Positions 8,537 to 15,999 of a DNA stretch of 64,000 bases are shown piece after piece. The first letter of the stretch is position 1; the number at the start of each line of letters is the position of its first letter. The notes under the pieces were generated by a model that worked only from the letters and a program-made list of their open reading frames with translations, was not told where the DNA came from and made no database searches. The translations under genes and the position numbers were made by a program. Location of the stretch: NCBI RefSeq assembly GCF_003710905.1, contig NZ_RHHV01000005.1, forward strand, positions 496,001-560,000. The letters are read 5' to 3'. Source of the DNA: Brevibacillus parabrevis (lineage in GTDB: Bacteria; Bacillota; Bacilli; Brevibacillales; Brevibacillaceae).

Positions 8537-9697
8537 GTGAAGTTTTTTTATTTGGGTTTCGTCGTGTTTTTTCTGTCGCTGAACTTGCGGCCGTCCATTA
8601 CGTCTGTAGGACCGTTGCTTGACATCATTCAAAAGGATTTGGGCATGAGCGGCGTGACCGCCAGCCTGATTACGACGCTTCCGGTCTTGTGCATGGGGCT
8701 GTTTGCGCTTTTGTCGATCACGCTTAGCCAGCGTTTTGGGCTGGAGCGAGCGTTGTTTGTCTCTATGGTGATGATTTTTGCGGCTACGGCGTTTCGGGCG
8801 GCGGTCAACGACAGCGTCAGCCTGCTGGCGACTGCCCTGATTTCCGGAATTGGCATCGGCATCGCAGGCCCGCTTTTGTCAGGCTTTATCAAAAAGCATT
8901 TTCCTGGCAGGCCGGGTGCTACGAGCATCTACTCCGTATCGCTGGTCATCGGGGCGGCGGTCGCTTCGAGCTTGTCGATTCCGATTTTTGAAGGGCTGCA
9001 CCAGTCGTGGCAATATGCGCTGTGCGTCTGGGCAGGCTTGGCGGTGATTGCGGCGGGGCTGCTGCTTCCGCTGACGAAAGAAAAAGCGGCGAAATCGGAG
9101 CTGACACGGCCTTCCTTGCGGGTGAAAAATGGGCGAATGGGCAGCAGCATGGTGTTTTTCGGTTGCATGTCATCGATGTTTTACATGATTACCGCCTGGC
9201 TGGCGCCGCTCGTGCAATCGGCAGGAATCAGCCACGAGCAGTCGGGACTCGTTCTGACGTTGTTTACGATCATCCAGATTCCCGTCAGCTTTTTCGTCCC
9301 GGTCATCGTCAGCCGCACGGGCAAACGCAATCTGTGGCTCGTCATCTGTGCCCTGTCCGAGCTGATCGGCGTCGCTTTGCTGCTCGCTCACCTGTCGCCG
9401 TGGTTGGCGACCGTGTTTCTCGGAATCGGGGCAGGCGGTCTGTTCCCGCTGGCGCTTTTGATCCCGATTCAGGAAGCGGAGAGCGCTGCGGAAGCGACTT
9501 CCTGGTCAGCGGCAATGCAATGCGGCGGCTACATGCTCGGCTGTCTTGGGCCGATGCTGATTGGGTTGACTGTGGATGTTTTTGGCAATTTTACGGTTGG
9601 GTTGATCGTGATGCTGTTCATCATCGGCTGTCTGCTCTGGTCGATCAGCAGGCTCGGCGGGCGGAAGCAGGTGGTTAAAAGGACGGTGGCGACATAG
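8537..9697 (+). CDS. MFS transporter, CynX/NimT family
   Basis: 386 residues, about 12 hydrophobic segments. The start is taken as the GTG after GGAAGGAAG (seven-base spacing), giving VKFFYLGFVVFFLSLNLRPS; an ATG 60 bases upstream would add a polar tail across the promoter. The NLRPSITSVGPLLD motif in helix 1 is typical of the CynX/NimT (cyanate and nitroimidazole) branch. Substrate unknown. Regulation by the divergent LysR protein is inferred. The stop codon abuts the first long hairpin repeat, so the hairpin may lie in this mRNA's 3' end. Confidence 0.88.
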   Translation: MKFFYLGFVVFFLSLNLRPSITSVGPLLDIIQKDLGMSGVTASLITTLPVLCMGLFALLSITLSQRFGLERALFVSMVMIFAATAFRAAVNDSVSLLATALISGIGIGIAGPLLSGFIKKHFPGRPGATSIYSVSLVIGAAVASSLSIPIFEGLHQSWQYALCVWAGLAVIAAGLLLPLTKEKAAKSELTRPSLRVKNGRMGSSMVFFGCMSSMFYMITAWLAPLVQSAGISHEQSGLVLTLFTIIQIPVSFFVPVIVSRTGKRNLWLVICALSELIGVALLLAHLSPWLATVFLGIGAGGLFPLALLIPIQEAESAAEATSWSAAMQCGGYMLGCLGPMLIGLTVDVFGNFTVGLIVMLFIIGCLLWSISRLGGRKQVVKRTVAT

Positions 9698-9699
9698 GG

Positions 9700-9903
9700 G
9701 AGGAAACAGGAGAAACCGCCGCAGGGCATCTGGCCTCTTGCGGAGAAGCCTAGACTGGCCGCCTGCGGTGAAAAAGGAAAACCGCGGCAAAAGCAGTGTG
9801 TTCGAAGAAGTGTGCTCACGTTGCCGCTTAAAAGCCGTTTTCCTTTTTCACCTCCGGCTGGGAGGAGTCCGAAAGCCCTGCCGCTTGTTTCTCCTGTTTC
9901 CTC
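9700..9903. repeat. Long hairpin family A, copy 1 (204 nt)
   Basis: Four nested stems: outer 17 bp (9700-9716 with 9887-9903), 7 bp (9721-9727 with 9875-9881), 16 bp (9767-9782 with 9837-9852) and apical GCGGCAA/TTGCCGC (9784-9790 with 9821-9827), leaving a 30-nt loop. It starts three bases after the MFS stop codon. By similarity to family B the sense strand may be the minus strand. It codes for nothing credible; open frames inside are products of the inverted repeats. Confidence 0.9.
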
Positions 9904-9996
9904 GGCCAACGTTTGGCTTTGGTCGGAGTTTGTTTATTTGTTGAAAGTTAATTGGAGGAGAAAATTTCTGGATGAGCTTCGTGATGGTTGATCAGG
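9904..9996. repeat. Conserved flank of family A, copy 1
   Basis: Sequence immediately after the hairpin (GGCCAACGTTT through GATGGTTGATCAGG) is repeated after copy 2, with a 4-bp deletion and a few substitutions there. The duplicated unit is therefore about 297 bp, larger than the hairpin itself. Confidence 0.8.
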
Positions 9997-10040
9997 AACT
10001 GAAATGTTAGTGCAGCTGTTGAACGGTGCTGCAGCGAAGG

Positions 10041-10244
10041 GAGGAAACAGGAGAAACCGCCGCAGGGCACCTGGCCTCTTGCGGGGAAGGGGAGACTGGC
10101 CGCCTGCGGTGAAAAAGGAAAACCGCGGCAAAAGCAGTGTGTTCGAAGAAGTGTGCTCACGTTGCCGCTTAAAAGCCGTTTTCCTTTTTCACCTCCGGCT
10201 GGGAGGAGTCCGAAAGCCCTGCCGCTTGTTTCTCCTGTTTCCTC
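10041..10244. repeat. Long hairpin family A, copy 2 (204 nt)
   Basis: Starts 341 bp after copy 1 and is the same length. The stems are identical; differences cluster in the unpaired internal-loop region around 10078-10096 (copy 1 TAGACTGG versus GAGACTGG and neighbours). Conservation of stems with drift in the loop is what a structure-selected element would show, although recent duplication alone could also explain it. Confidence 0.9.
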
Positions 10245-10333
10245 GGCCAACGTTTAGCTTTGGGCGGAGTTTGTTTGTTGAAAGTTAAGCGGAGGAGGAA
10301 ATTTCTGGATGAGCTTCGTGATGGTTGATCAGG
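10245..10333. repeat. Conserved flank of family A, copy 2
   Basis: Second copy of the flank that follows hairpin A1, ending in GGTTGATCAGG. Confidence 0.8.
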
Positions 10334-10542
10334 GGGAAATTCAGTGCGGGAAGTAGACAATCCTTTTTCATAGATGCGTTGTATGACGCAACCGACTTCA
10401 AGAAAAACCTTAATCATGGTTTCGATTTTACCTTGTCACGGCGGAAGTGCCGATGACGCAAACTACAGAGAGTCAGCCCAAGCAAGCTTTTATGCATTCA
10501 GCCTTTTCCTTGAAACCCCCGATCACCACACCTAGCCCCAGA
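10334..10542. other. Gene-free spacer with degenerate unit U1
   Basis: No coding sequence recognised. From about 10440 it contains the first copy of a degenerate spacer unit (GAAGTGCCGATGACGCAAAC ... GCATTCAGCCTTTTCCT) that recurs at about 10748, 11060, 11139 and 11215. Confidence 0.5.
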
Positions 10543-10747
10543 CGAGGAAAGAGACGAAATGCGCGAAAGCTCTTTGGGATACCGACCGAGGCTGCGAGGA
10601 AAAAGCGAAACACGGTTTTAAGCGTCAACGTGAATCTGCATCTGTGAGCGGCTGCTTTTGACGCGGTTTCGCTTTTTCCCCGGAGCCGTGCAGTCTAGGC
10701 CCCCAGCGGGTATCCCAAGAAGCTACAGCGATTCGTCTCTTTCCTCG
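10543..10747. repeat. Long hairpin family B, copy 1 (205 nt)
   Basis: Nested stems: outer CGAGGAAAGAGACGAA (10543-10558 with 10732-10747), TTGGGATACC (10574-10583 with 10709-10718), GGAAAAAGCGAAAC (10598-10611 with 10666-10679), apical GCGTCAA/TTGACGC (10622-10628 with 10658-10664). The order, length and loop sequences match family A read on the opposite strand. Not coding. Confidence 0.9.
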
Positions 10748-10854
10748 CCATAGGAAAAGTGTCGATGAAGCAAACTGCAAAGCGCTACCGAAGTAGGCTT
10801 TTTCGCACTTGGCATTTTTCTTTGAAACCCGCGCCGACCACAACCAACTGCTGA
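10748..10854. repeat. Spacer unit U2 between B hairpins
   Basis: A diverged copy of the ~75-bp spacer unit: AAAGTGTCGATGAAGCAAAC, then AAGTAGGCTTTTTCGC and TTTTTCTTTGAAACCC, with extra sequence before hairpin B2. Similarity to U1 is clear but many positions differ. Confidence 0.55.
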
Positions 10855-11059
10855 CGAGGAAAGAGACGAAATGCGCGAAAGCTCTTTGGGATACCGACCG
10901 AGGTTCCGAGGAAAAAGCGAAACACGGTTTTAAGCGTCAACGTGAATCTGCATCTGTGAGCGGCTGCTTTTGACGCGGTTTCGCTTTTTCCCCGGAGCCG
11001 TGCAGTCTAGGCCCCCAGCGGGTATCCCAAGAAGCTACAGCGATTCGTCTCTTTCCTCG
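10855..11059. repeat. Long hairpin family B, copy 2 (205 nt)
   Basis: Begins 312 bp after copy 1 and is almost identical to it over the full 205 nt; the visible differences are at an internal loop (GGTTCCGAGG versus GGCTGCGAGG). The spacers on either side are far more diverged than the hairpins. Confidence 0.9.
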
Positions 11060-11262
11060 CCGCGCCTGAAGTACCGATGACGCGATCTACAAAGCGCCAC
11101 CCCAACAGGCTTTGCTCCTTAAGCTTTTTCCCGCCTCACCTGAAGTACCGATAACGCAATCTACAAAGCGAAGCCCAAGCCAGCTTTCATGCATTCAGCC
11201 TTTTCCTCGCCCCACCCGAGTTACCAATAAAGCAATCCACAAAGCATCCTCCCAAGCGCTCC
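11060..11262. repeat. Spacer units U3-U5, degenerate tandem repeat
   Basis: Three successive copies of the spacer unit, anchored by CTGAAGTACCGATGACGC (U3), CTGAAGTACCGATAACGC (U4) and CCGAGTTACCAATAAAGC (U5), each followed by AATC(T/C)ACAAAGC and, in U3-U4, a CAGGCTTT/CAGCTTTC and TTTTCC element. Period about 75-79 bp. No gene is seen from here to the LysR terminator. Confidence 0.6.
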
Positions 11263-11287
11263 CCATTCAACCGAAGCCACCCAAAAA

Positions 11288-11323
11288 GAAAAAGCCCCGC
11301 GCACAAAAAACGTGCCGAAGCCC
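11288..11323 (-). terminator. Terminator of the second LysR gene
   Basis: On the minus strand GCTTCGGCAC pairs with GTGC-G-CGGGGC (one bulge, wobble pairs) around a T-rich loop and is followed by TTTTTC. It lies about 20 bases after the LysR stop codon. Confidence 0.5.
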
Positions 11324-11342
11324 TTTGCCAACGGTATATCCC

Positions 11343-12233
11343 TCACTGCAACGCCTTGTTTTGCATCAAAAAATCGATAAACGTCCGCATGATTCCGTTT
11401 ACAGGCGTGTCTTTCAAGTAAATCAGCTCAAAATTGCGGTTGATTTGCGGCAGGTTGAGGACATCTACTTCCTTCAACTTCCCGTCGCTCAAATCCTTGC
11501 TGATCGCAAAGCGAGGCAAAAAGGCGATGCCAAGCCGCTGCTTCACCATCCGCTTGACGACCTCGATGTTGTCCGCTTCCATGACCACGTTGTTTTGCAG
11601 TTGAAAATGGCTGAACGCGTTGTTGATCAGCTTCCAGTCCAGAGAGCCGCGGTTGAACAAAATCAGCCGTTCGCGCGCCACCTCTTCGATCGACACCTGA
11701 TGGCGATAGGCAAACGAATGCTCAGGGTAAATCGCCAGCACCATGTCGTCGGACATGAGCTGAATCCGGTTGATCTGCGGGTGGTTGACCGCTCTGGCGA
11801 TGCCGAACGAAACCTCGTGGTTGAGCACCATATCGAGCACCTGATGAGAATGTCCCGTGAGGATCGTCAGCTTGATTTTCGGGTACAGTTGCTGAAACTG
11901 TTCCACGAGATCCGGCAAGATGTAGAAGGCCGAAACGAATACGGTCGAAATGGTCAGCTCGCCTTCCACGTCGCCTTGCGACCGCTGAATCGCCTGTTGG
12001 CCTTCTTGCAGTGTGTTCATGATATTTTTCGCGTAGGGCAAAAACAAGTCGCCTTCTTTGGTCAGCGAGATCGTATGTCCGGTGCGTTGAAACAGCTTGC
12101 AGCCCATCGAGGTTTCCAGCGCTTTGATCCGCATGCTGACGGTCGGCTGGGAAAGGTACAACAGGTCTGCTGTTTTGCTGAAACTCCCGGTCAAGGCAAC
12201 AAAGATAAACGCTTCCAGTTGTTCCATATTCAT
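11343..12233 (-). CDS. LysR-family transcriptional regulator
   Basis: 296 residues from the ATG (MNMEQLEAF) that has GGAG nine bases upstream; the ATG five codons earlier overlaps that ribosome site. HTH: GSFSKTADLLYLSQPTVSMR. A substrate-binding-like effector domain follows. It is divergent from the dipeptidase / P1 peptidase / serine hydrolase cluster, which is therefore its most likely target; the effector is unknown. The intergenic region is about 130 bp and A/T-rich with no box I can define confidently. Confidence 0.88.
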   Translation of the reverse strand: MNMEQLEAFIFVALTGSFSKTADLLYLSQPTVSMRIKALETSMGCKLFQRTGHTISLTKEGDLFLPYAKNIMNTLQEGQQAIQRSQGDVEGELTISTVFVSAFYILPDLVEQFQQLYPKIKLTILTGHSHQVLDMVLNHEVSFGIARAVNHPQINRIQLMSDDMVLAIYPEHSFAYRHQVSIEEVARERLILFNRGSLDWKLINNAFSHFQLQNNVVMEADNIEVVKRMVKQRLGIAFLPRFAISKDLSDGKLKEVDVLNLPQINRNFELIYLKDTPVNGIMRTFIDFLMQNKALQ

Positions 12234-12359
12234 AGGGGTAGGCTCCATTATGCAAAATTTTGAAGATGCCTATAGCAAAAATTCATTGGAATCGCACTTA
12301 AAAATACATTACCGTAAAATGAGAGAATTAGGTAGAGTTCGACCAGAGAAAATAGAGCG

Positions 12360-12404
12360 AGGAATGATGGGAATGCAGGGAATGCAGGGAATGATGGGAA
12401 TGCC
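12360..12404 (+). repeat. Five 9-bp repeats over the dipeptidase start
   Basis: Units AGGAATGAT, GGGAATGCA, GGGAATGCA, GGGAATGAT, GGGAATGCC. Each supplies a GGGA and an in-frame ATG, so repeat-number change would alter the N-terminus without shifting frame. Confidence 0.85.
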
Positions 12405-13326
12405 GATTATCGATTTGCATTGCGATGCGCTGTTGAAGCTGTGGGAGGAAAAGGGCAGCATCTCCTTCACCGATTCCGACAAGCTCGATGTGAACAGAAA
12501 CAGACTGCACGAAGGCGGAGTAAAAGTGCAAAGCTACGCGATTTTTACGCCACCCGATCTGCCGTCGGAAAGTCGGTTCCAGTGCGCGCTGGATCAGATT
12601 CATTACTTTTACGCCGAAGTGCTCGGCAAACACCCGGAAATGAAACAGATTCGCGACTGGAGCGATCTGGACAAGCTCGGCGACGGCGAGATCGGAGCCA
12701 TGTTGACACTCGAAGGGGTCGAGCCGATCGGCAACGACTTGAAAAAGCTGCACATTTTGTACCAGCTGGGCGTGCGTTCTGTTGGGCTTACCTGGAACTT
12801 GGCGAACTTGGCGGCTGATGGAGTGCTGGAAGAACGGAAGGGCGGGCTGACCGCGTTTGGCAAAGAGCTGATCCAGTTTCACAATGAACGAAAAATTTTG
12901 ACAGATGTTTCGCATTTGTGTGAGCGCAGCTTCTGGGAGACGCTGGAGCTGGCAAAGTACCCGATCGCGAGCCATTCCAATGCGCAGGCGATTTGCGGCC
13001 ACCCCCGCAACCTGTCCGATGAGCAGGCAAAGGCGATGTTTGCCAAAGGAGCCAACGTCCACGTCGTCTACTGCACGATGTTCATTAACGAGTCGACACC
13101 GCCGACAATCGACGATCTGATCCGGCATATCGACCATTTTTGCTCGCTCGGCGGAGTACGCCACATCGGGCTAGGCTCCGATTTCGACGGGATTTCTGCC
13201 AAAGTCGTCGGACTGGAGCATGCGGGCATGAGCCAAAATTTGATCAATGAACTGCTCAAACGATACACAGAGGATGAAGTGCGCGGGTTCGCCTACGAAA
13301 ACTTTTTGCGCAACCGTCCAGTGTAA
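12364..13326 (+). CDS. Membrane dipeptidase (peptidase family M19)
   Basis: Up to 320 residues. Zinc-ligand motifs: IDLHCD, the LEGVEP bridging glutamate, DVSHLCE, SHSNA and HIGLGSDFDG, all in family order. M19 enzymes are binuclear-zinc dipeptidases that often accept dipeptides with a D residue at the C-terminal position. The start is ambiguous because of a 9-bp tandem repeat giving several in-frame ATGs; ATG 12367 has GCGAGG five bases upstream, while ATG 12400 (MPIIDLHCD) best fits the family's usual N-terminus. First gene of a likely three-gene peptidase unit divergent from LysR. Confidence 0.9.
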   Translation: MMGMQGMQGMMGMPIIDLHCDALLKLWEEKGSISFTDSDKLDVNRNRLHEGGVKVQSYAIFTPPDLPSESRFQCALDQIHYFYAEVLGKHPEMKQIRDWSDLDKLGDGEIGAMLTLEGVEPIGNDLKKLHILYQLGVRSVGLTWNLANLAADGVLEERKGGLTAFGKELIQFHNERKILTDVSHLCERSFWETLELAKYPIASHSNAQAICGHPRNLSDEQAKAMFAKGANVHVVYCTMFINESTPPTIDDLIRHIDHFCSLGGVRHIGLGSDFDGISAKVVGLEHAGMSQNLINELLKRYTEDEVRGFAYENFLRNRPV

Positions 13327-13352
13327 GCAAAAAAGCGCAAGGAGGAGTAACC

Positions 13353-14444
13353 ATGGACCGCACTGAAAAGAACAGAGGAAAAATTCGCGAATGGGGAGCT
13401 GTCGTCGGCAAGCTGCCTACAGGCGAAAAAAACGATCTGACAGACGTGGCAGGTGTCCGCGTGGGGCATGTGACGATTCAGCACGAGTTGGCAGACGGGG
13501 AGTGCGCATGTACAGGAGTGACGGCGATTTTGCCGCACGGAGGGAGTCTGTTCCGCGAAAAGGTGACCGCTGCAAGCTACGTCATCAACGGCTTCGGCAA
13601 GACGACCGGGCTTGTGCAAGTAAACGAGCTGGGGGTGCTGGAATCGCCGATCATGCTGACCAACACGTTTTCGGTGCCAGCCGTCACGCAGGGCACATTG
13701 CAATACATGCTGGCTACCAACGAAGAGATCGGGGATACGACAGGAACGGTCAACATCGTGGTCGGCGAGTGCAACGACGGGCACCTCAACTCCATCCGCC
13801 GCTGTGTGGTGCGGCCCGAAGATGCTGTGGCGGCGATTGAAAACGCTTCGGAGCAAGCGGTAGAGGAAGGAGCGGTCGGAGCAGGAACGGGCATGATCGC
13901 TTTTGGCTACAAAGGCGGAATCGGTTCGTCTTCACGGGTCGTGGCGGCGGATGGGCAGAAGTACACGCTCGGTTCGCTGGTGTTGTCCAATTTTGGCAGC
14001 AAGGACGACTTTTTGGGCCACCGGCTGTTTGCCAACAGCAATACCAACGCCGACGAAACAGAAACGGCCAAACAGGCAACCGAGCGCAAAGAGGACGGTT
14101 CGATCATCATGGTACTGGCTACGGACGCGCCGCTGAGCGATCGGCAGTTGCTGCGCGTCGCCAAACGGGCAGGAATCGGGCTGGGGCGTACGGGAAGTCA
14201 CTTCGGGCACGGGAGCGGCGACATCGTCATTGCCTTTTCCACCGCACAGAAAATTCCGCACAATACAGACGCGCATATCGAGACGCGCGTACAGCTTCGC
14301 GAGGATCACCCGATCATGAACGAGCTGTTTGCGGCGGCGGCAGAGGCGACGGAGGAAGCGATCTACAACTCGCTGTCCCAGGCAGTCACGACGAACGGCA
14401 GAAAAGGGCGCACGGTGCACGCGCTGCCGACCACGCTTTTGTAA
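13353..14444 (+). CDS. P1-family peptidase (DmpA/BapA-type aminopeptidase)
   Basis: 363 residues. Autoprocessing N-terminal-nucleophile hydrolase: the precursor is cut before the nucleophile serine, here Gly249-Ser250 in EDGSIIMVLATDAPL. Other family blocks seen are TDVAGVRVGH near residue 30, ECNDGHLNS and GRTGSHFGHGSGD. Known relatives are L-aminopeptidase/D-Ala esterases or beta-peptidyl aminopeptidases. GGAGG precedes the ATG and only 26 bp separate it from the dipeptidase, so they are probably one operon that degrades unusual or D-residue peptides (inference). Confidence 0.92.
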   Translation: MDRTEKNRGKIREWGAVVGKLPTGEKNDLTDVAGVRVGHVTIQHELADGECACTGVTAILPHGGSLFREKVTAASYVINGFGKTTGLVQVNELGVLESPIMLTNTFSVPAVTQGTLQYMLATNEEIGDTTGTVNIVVGECNDGHLNSIRRCVVRPEDAVAAIENASEQAVEEGAVGAGTGMIAFGYKGGIGSSSRVVAADGQKYTLGSLVLSNFGSKDDFLGHRLFANSNTNADETETAKQATERKEDGSIIMVLATDAPLSDRQLLRVAKRAGIGLGRTGSHFGHGSGDIVIAFSTAQKIPHNTDAHIETRVQLREDHPIMNELFAAAAEATEEAIYNSLSQAVTTNGRKGRTVHALPTTLL

Positions 14445-14500
14445 AAAGGTCGGCTTCAGCAAGAACGATCTCATTTATCCCAACAATATGGAGGACGGCT

Positions 14501-15817
14501 ATGGAGCGACTGCAAACGACAGAGCTTGCGCATTACATAGAAACTTTCATGGAAGAGCACAGCGTCCCTGGCCTTGCCGTGGCGCTGTCTCTTCACGGAC
14601 AAACGATCTATGCCAAAGGGTTTGGCGTGCGCGATCTGGATACAAAAGAGCCTGTTACGCCCGAAACGGTTTTTGGCATCGCTTCCGTCACCAAGTCGTT
14701 TACGGCAGCGGCGATCATGCAGCTTGTTCACGAAGGAAAGCTGTCGCTGGATGATCCGGTCAACAAATACTTGCCGTCGTTCCGACTGACAGGCTGCGAT
14801 GCGGGCAAAATCCAGATTCGCCATCTCCTGTCCCATACCTCCGGCGTTCCGCCGCTGCTGCGCAAAGAAGAGCTGATCCAGTTTCACGAGCATCTCGATT
14901 ATTTGGCTCACGTGGAATTTGCCGCGCTGGGCGAGCCGGGACAGTATTTCAGCTACGCCAATGACATGTTCCTGCTGCTTGGGGCGATCATCGAGCGAGT
15001 GACGGGCCGTCTGTACCGCCGTTATATGACGGAACGGCTGCTGGAGCCGCTTGGCATGCACCGCTCTACGTTCAGCCTGGAGGAAGTCGCGCGTCTGTCC
15101 AATGTCTCTACCCCGTATGCGCGGCGAGGGGCAAACCAGCAGATGACAAAGGTTGCCTGGCCAACGCTCGGCAACTACGAGGTTGGCGGCGGCATTCGTT
15201 CCAGCGTGGAGGATTTGCTTGCGTACGGAAGCCTGTACGTAGGCGGAGGACCCGATCAACAGCAGGAAATCGTGCCCGCCAAAGGACTTGCGCCGATGTG
15301 GCAGCCCGCCCATCGGCTGACGAAAGACGCCTGGTACGGATATGCGCTCAAGACGACAACGGACTACGCGGGGGTCACGCTGGTCGAGCACGGGGGAGGG
15401 CAGCCAGGCGTGTCGTCCAATTTCGGTTTTGTGCCAGAAAAAGGTCTGGTTTGTGTCGTGCTGTCCAACATGGAAAACGTGCCAATCCGCAAAGTATGGC
15501 TGGCAGCGGTAAACGCGGCGCTGGGCTTGCCGCTTGCCCACAAGGAGCCAGACGCGCCGCTGTATCAGATCGACGGCGAGGAGCTGGACAAGCTTGTCGG
15601 GACGTACGCTTGCGCAGAAGGCGGGCACCTGCGGCTTTTCGTCAGGGAGGGCGTGCCCGTCGCCGATGTGGCAGGCACCGAGTTTGCCCTGCGCGCTGCC
15701 GCAAGCGATACATTGATCTTTACGGACAGCGAGCTGCCGCTGCGCTTTTTCTTCAAGGCGGATCGCCGAGCCTGGGCTGTGCTGCTCGGGATGAGGATGC
15801 TGCAACGCGTCGAATAG
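14501..15817 (+). CDS. Serine hydrolase, class C beta-lactamase family
   Basis: 438 residues. Catalytic signatures: Ser62-x-x-Lys65 (SVTKSF), Tyr152-Ala-Asn154 (YAN) and His297-Gly-Gly (HGGGQPG). No secretion signal is evident, suggesting a cytoplasmic esterase or D-aminopeptidase-like enzyme and not a resistance beta-lactamase. The C-terminal ~100 residues form an extra beta-rich domain, as in D-aminopeptidase and related proteins. It follows the P1 peptidase by 56 bp on the same strand. Confidence 0.88.
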   Translation: MERLQTTELAHYIETFMEEHSVPGLAVALSLHGQTIYAKGFGVRDLDTKEPVTPETVFGIASVTKSFTAAAIMQLVHEGKLSLDDPVNKYLPSFRLTGCDAGKIQIRHLLSHTSGVPPLLRKEELIQFHEHLDYLAHVEFAALGEPGQYFSYANDMFLLLGAIIERVTGRLYRRYMTERLLEPLGMHRSTFSLEEVARLSNVSTPYARRGANQQMTKVAWPTLGNYEVGGGIRSSVEDLLAYGSLYVGGGPDQQQEIVPAKGLAPMWQPAHRLTKDAWYGYALKTTTDYAGVTLVEHGGGQPGVSSNFGFVPEKGLVCVVLSNMENVPIRKVWLAAVNAALGLPLAHKEPDAPLYQIDGEELDKLVGTYACAEGGHLRLFVREGVPVADVAGTEFALRAAASDTLIFTDSELPLRFFFKADRRAWAVLLGMRMLQRVE

Positions 15818-15901
15818 TCTTTTGCAAAAGCTGCATTCGCAAGCCTGTTTCACGGGAGAAGTAAGCCGTGGAACGGGCTGTTTGCTTTGCAGCGAAAAAG
15901 A

Positions 15902-15964
15902 GTAAAGAAAGTGAAAATATTGGTAAAAATTTTAAAACTAATAATTCTGAATATTTACTATAAT
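15902..15964 (+). promoter_or_regulatory. Tandem 21-bp activator box and -10, sugar-type ABC operon
   Basis: GTAAAGAAA-GTGAAAAT (from 15902) and GTAAAAATT-TTAAAA (from 15923) are direct repeats 21 bp apart. TATAAT at 15959-15964 starts 36 nt after the second repeat. Same geometry as six other promoters in the window; no -35 consensus, so activator dependence is inferred. Confidence 0.75.
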
Positions 15965-15999
15965 ACGAACTGTCTTCCAAAAGTAGAGGGGGTTCGTGT

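Noticed and set aside
9506-10417. Several 65-126-residue open frames such as the MPRFSFFTAGG and MAEETGETSGRAFG families
   Set aside because: They lie wholly in or across the inverted repeats, appear twice because the hairpins are duplicated, and lack ribosome sites.
9700-11262. CRISPR array
   Set aside because: Repeats are ~205-nt hairpins and ~75-bp degenerate units, not 24-48 bp repeats with unique spacers, and no cas genes are present.
14501-15817. Beta-lactamase resistance gene
   Set aside because: The active-site motifs are shared by the whole serine hydrolase family; no secretion signal and a peptidase-cluster context.
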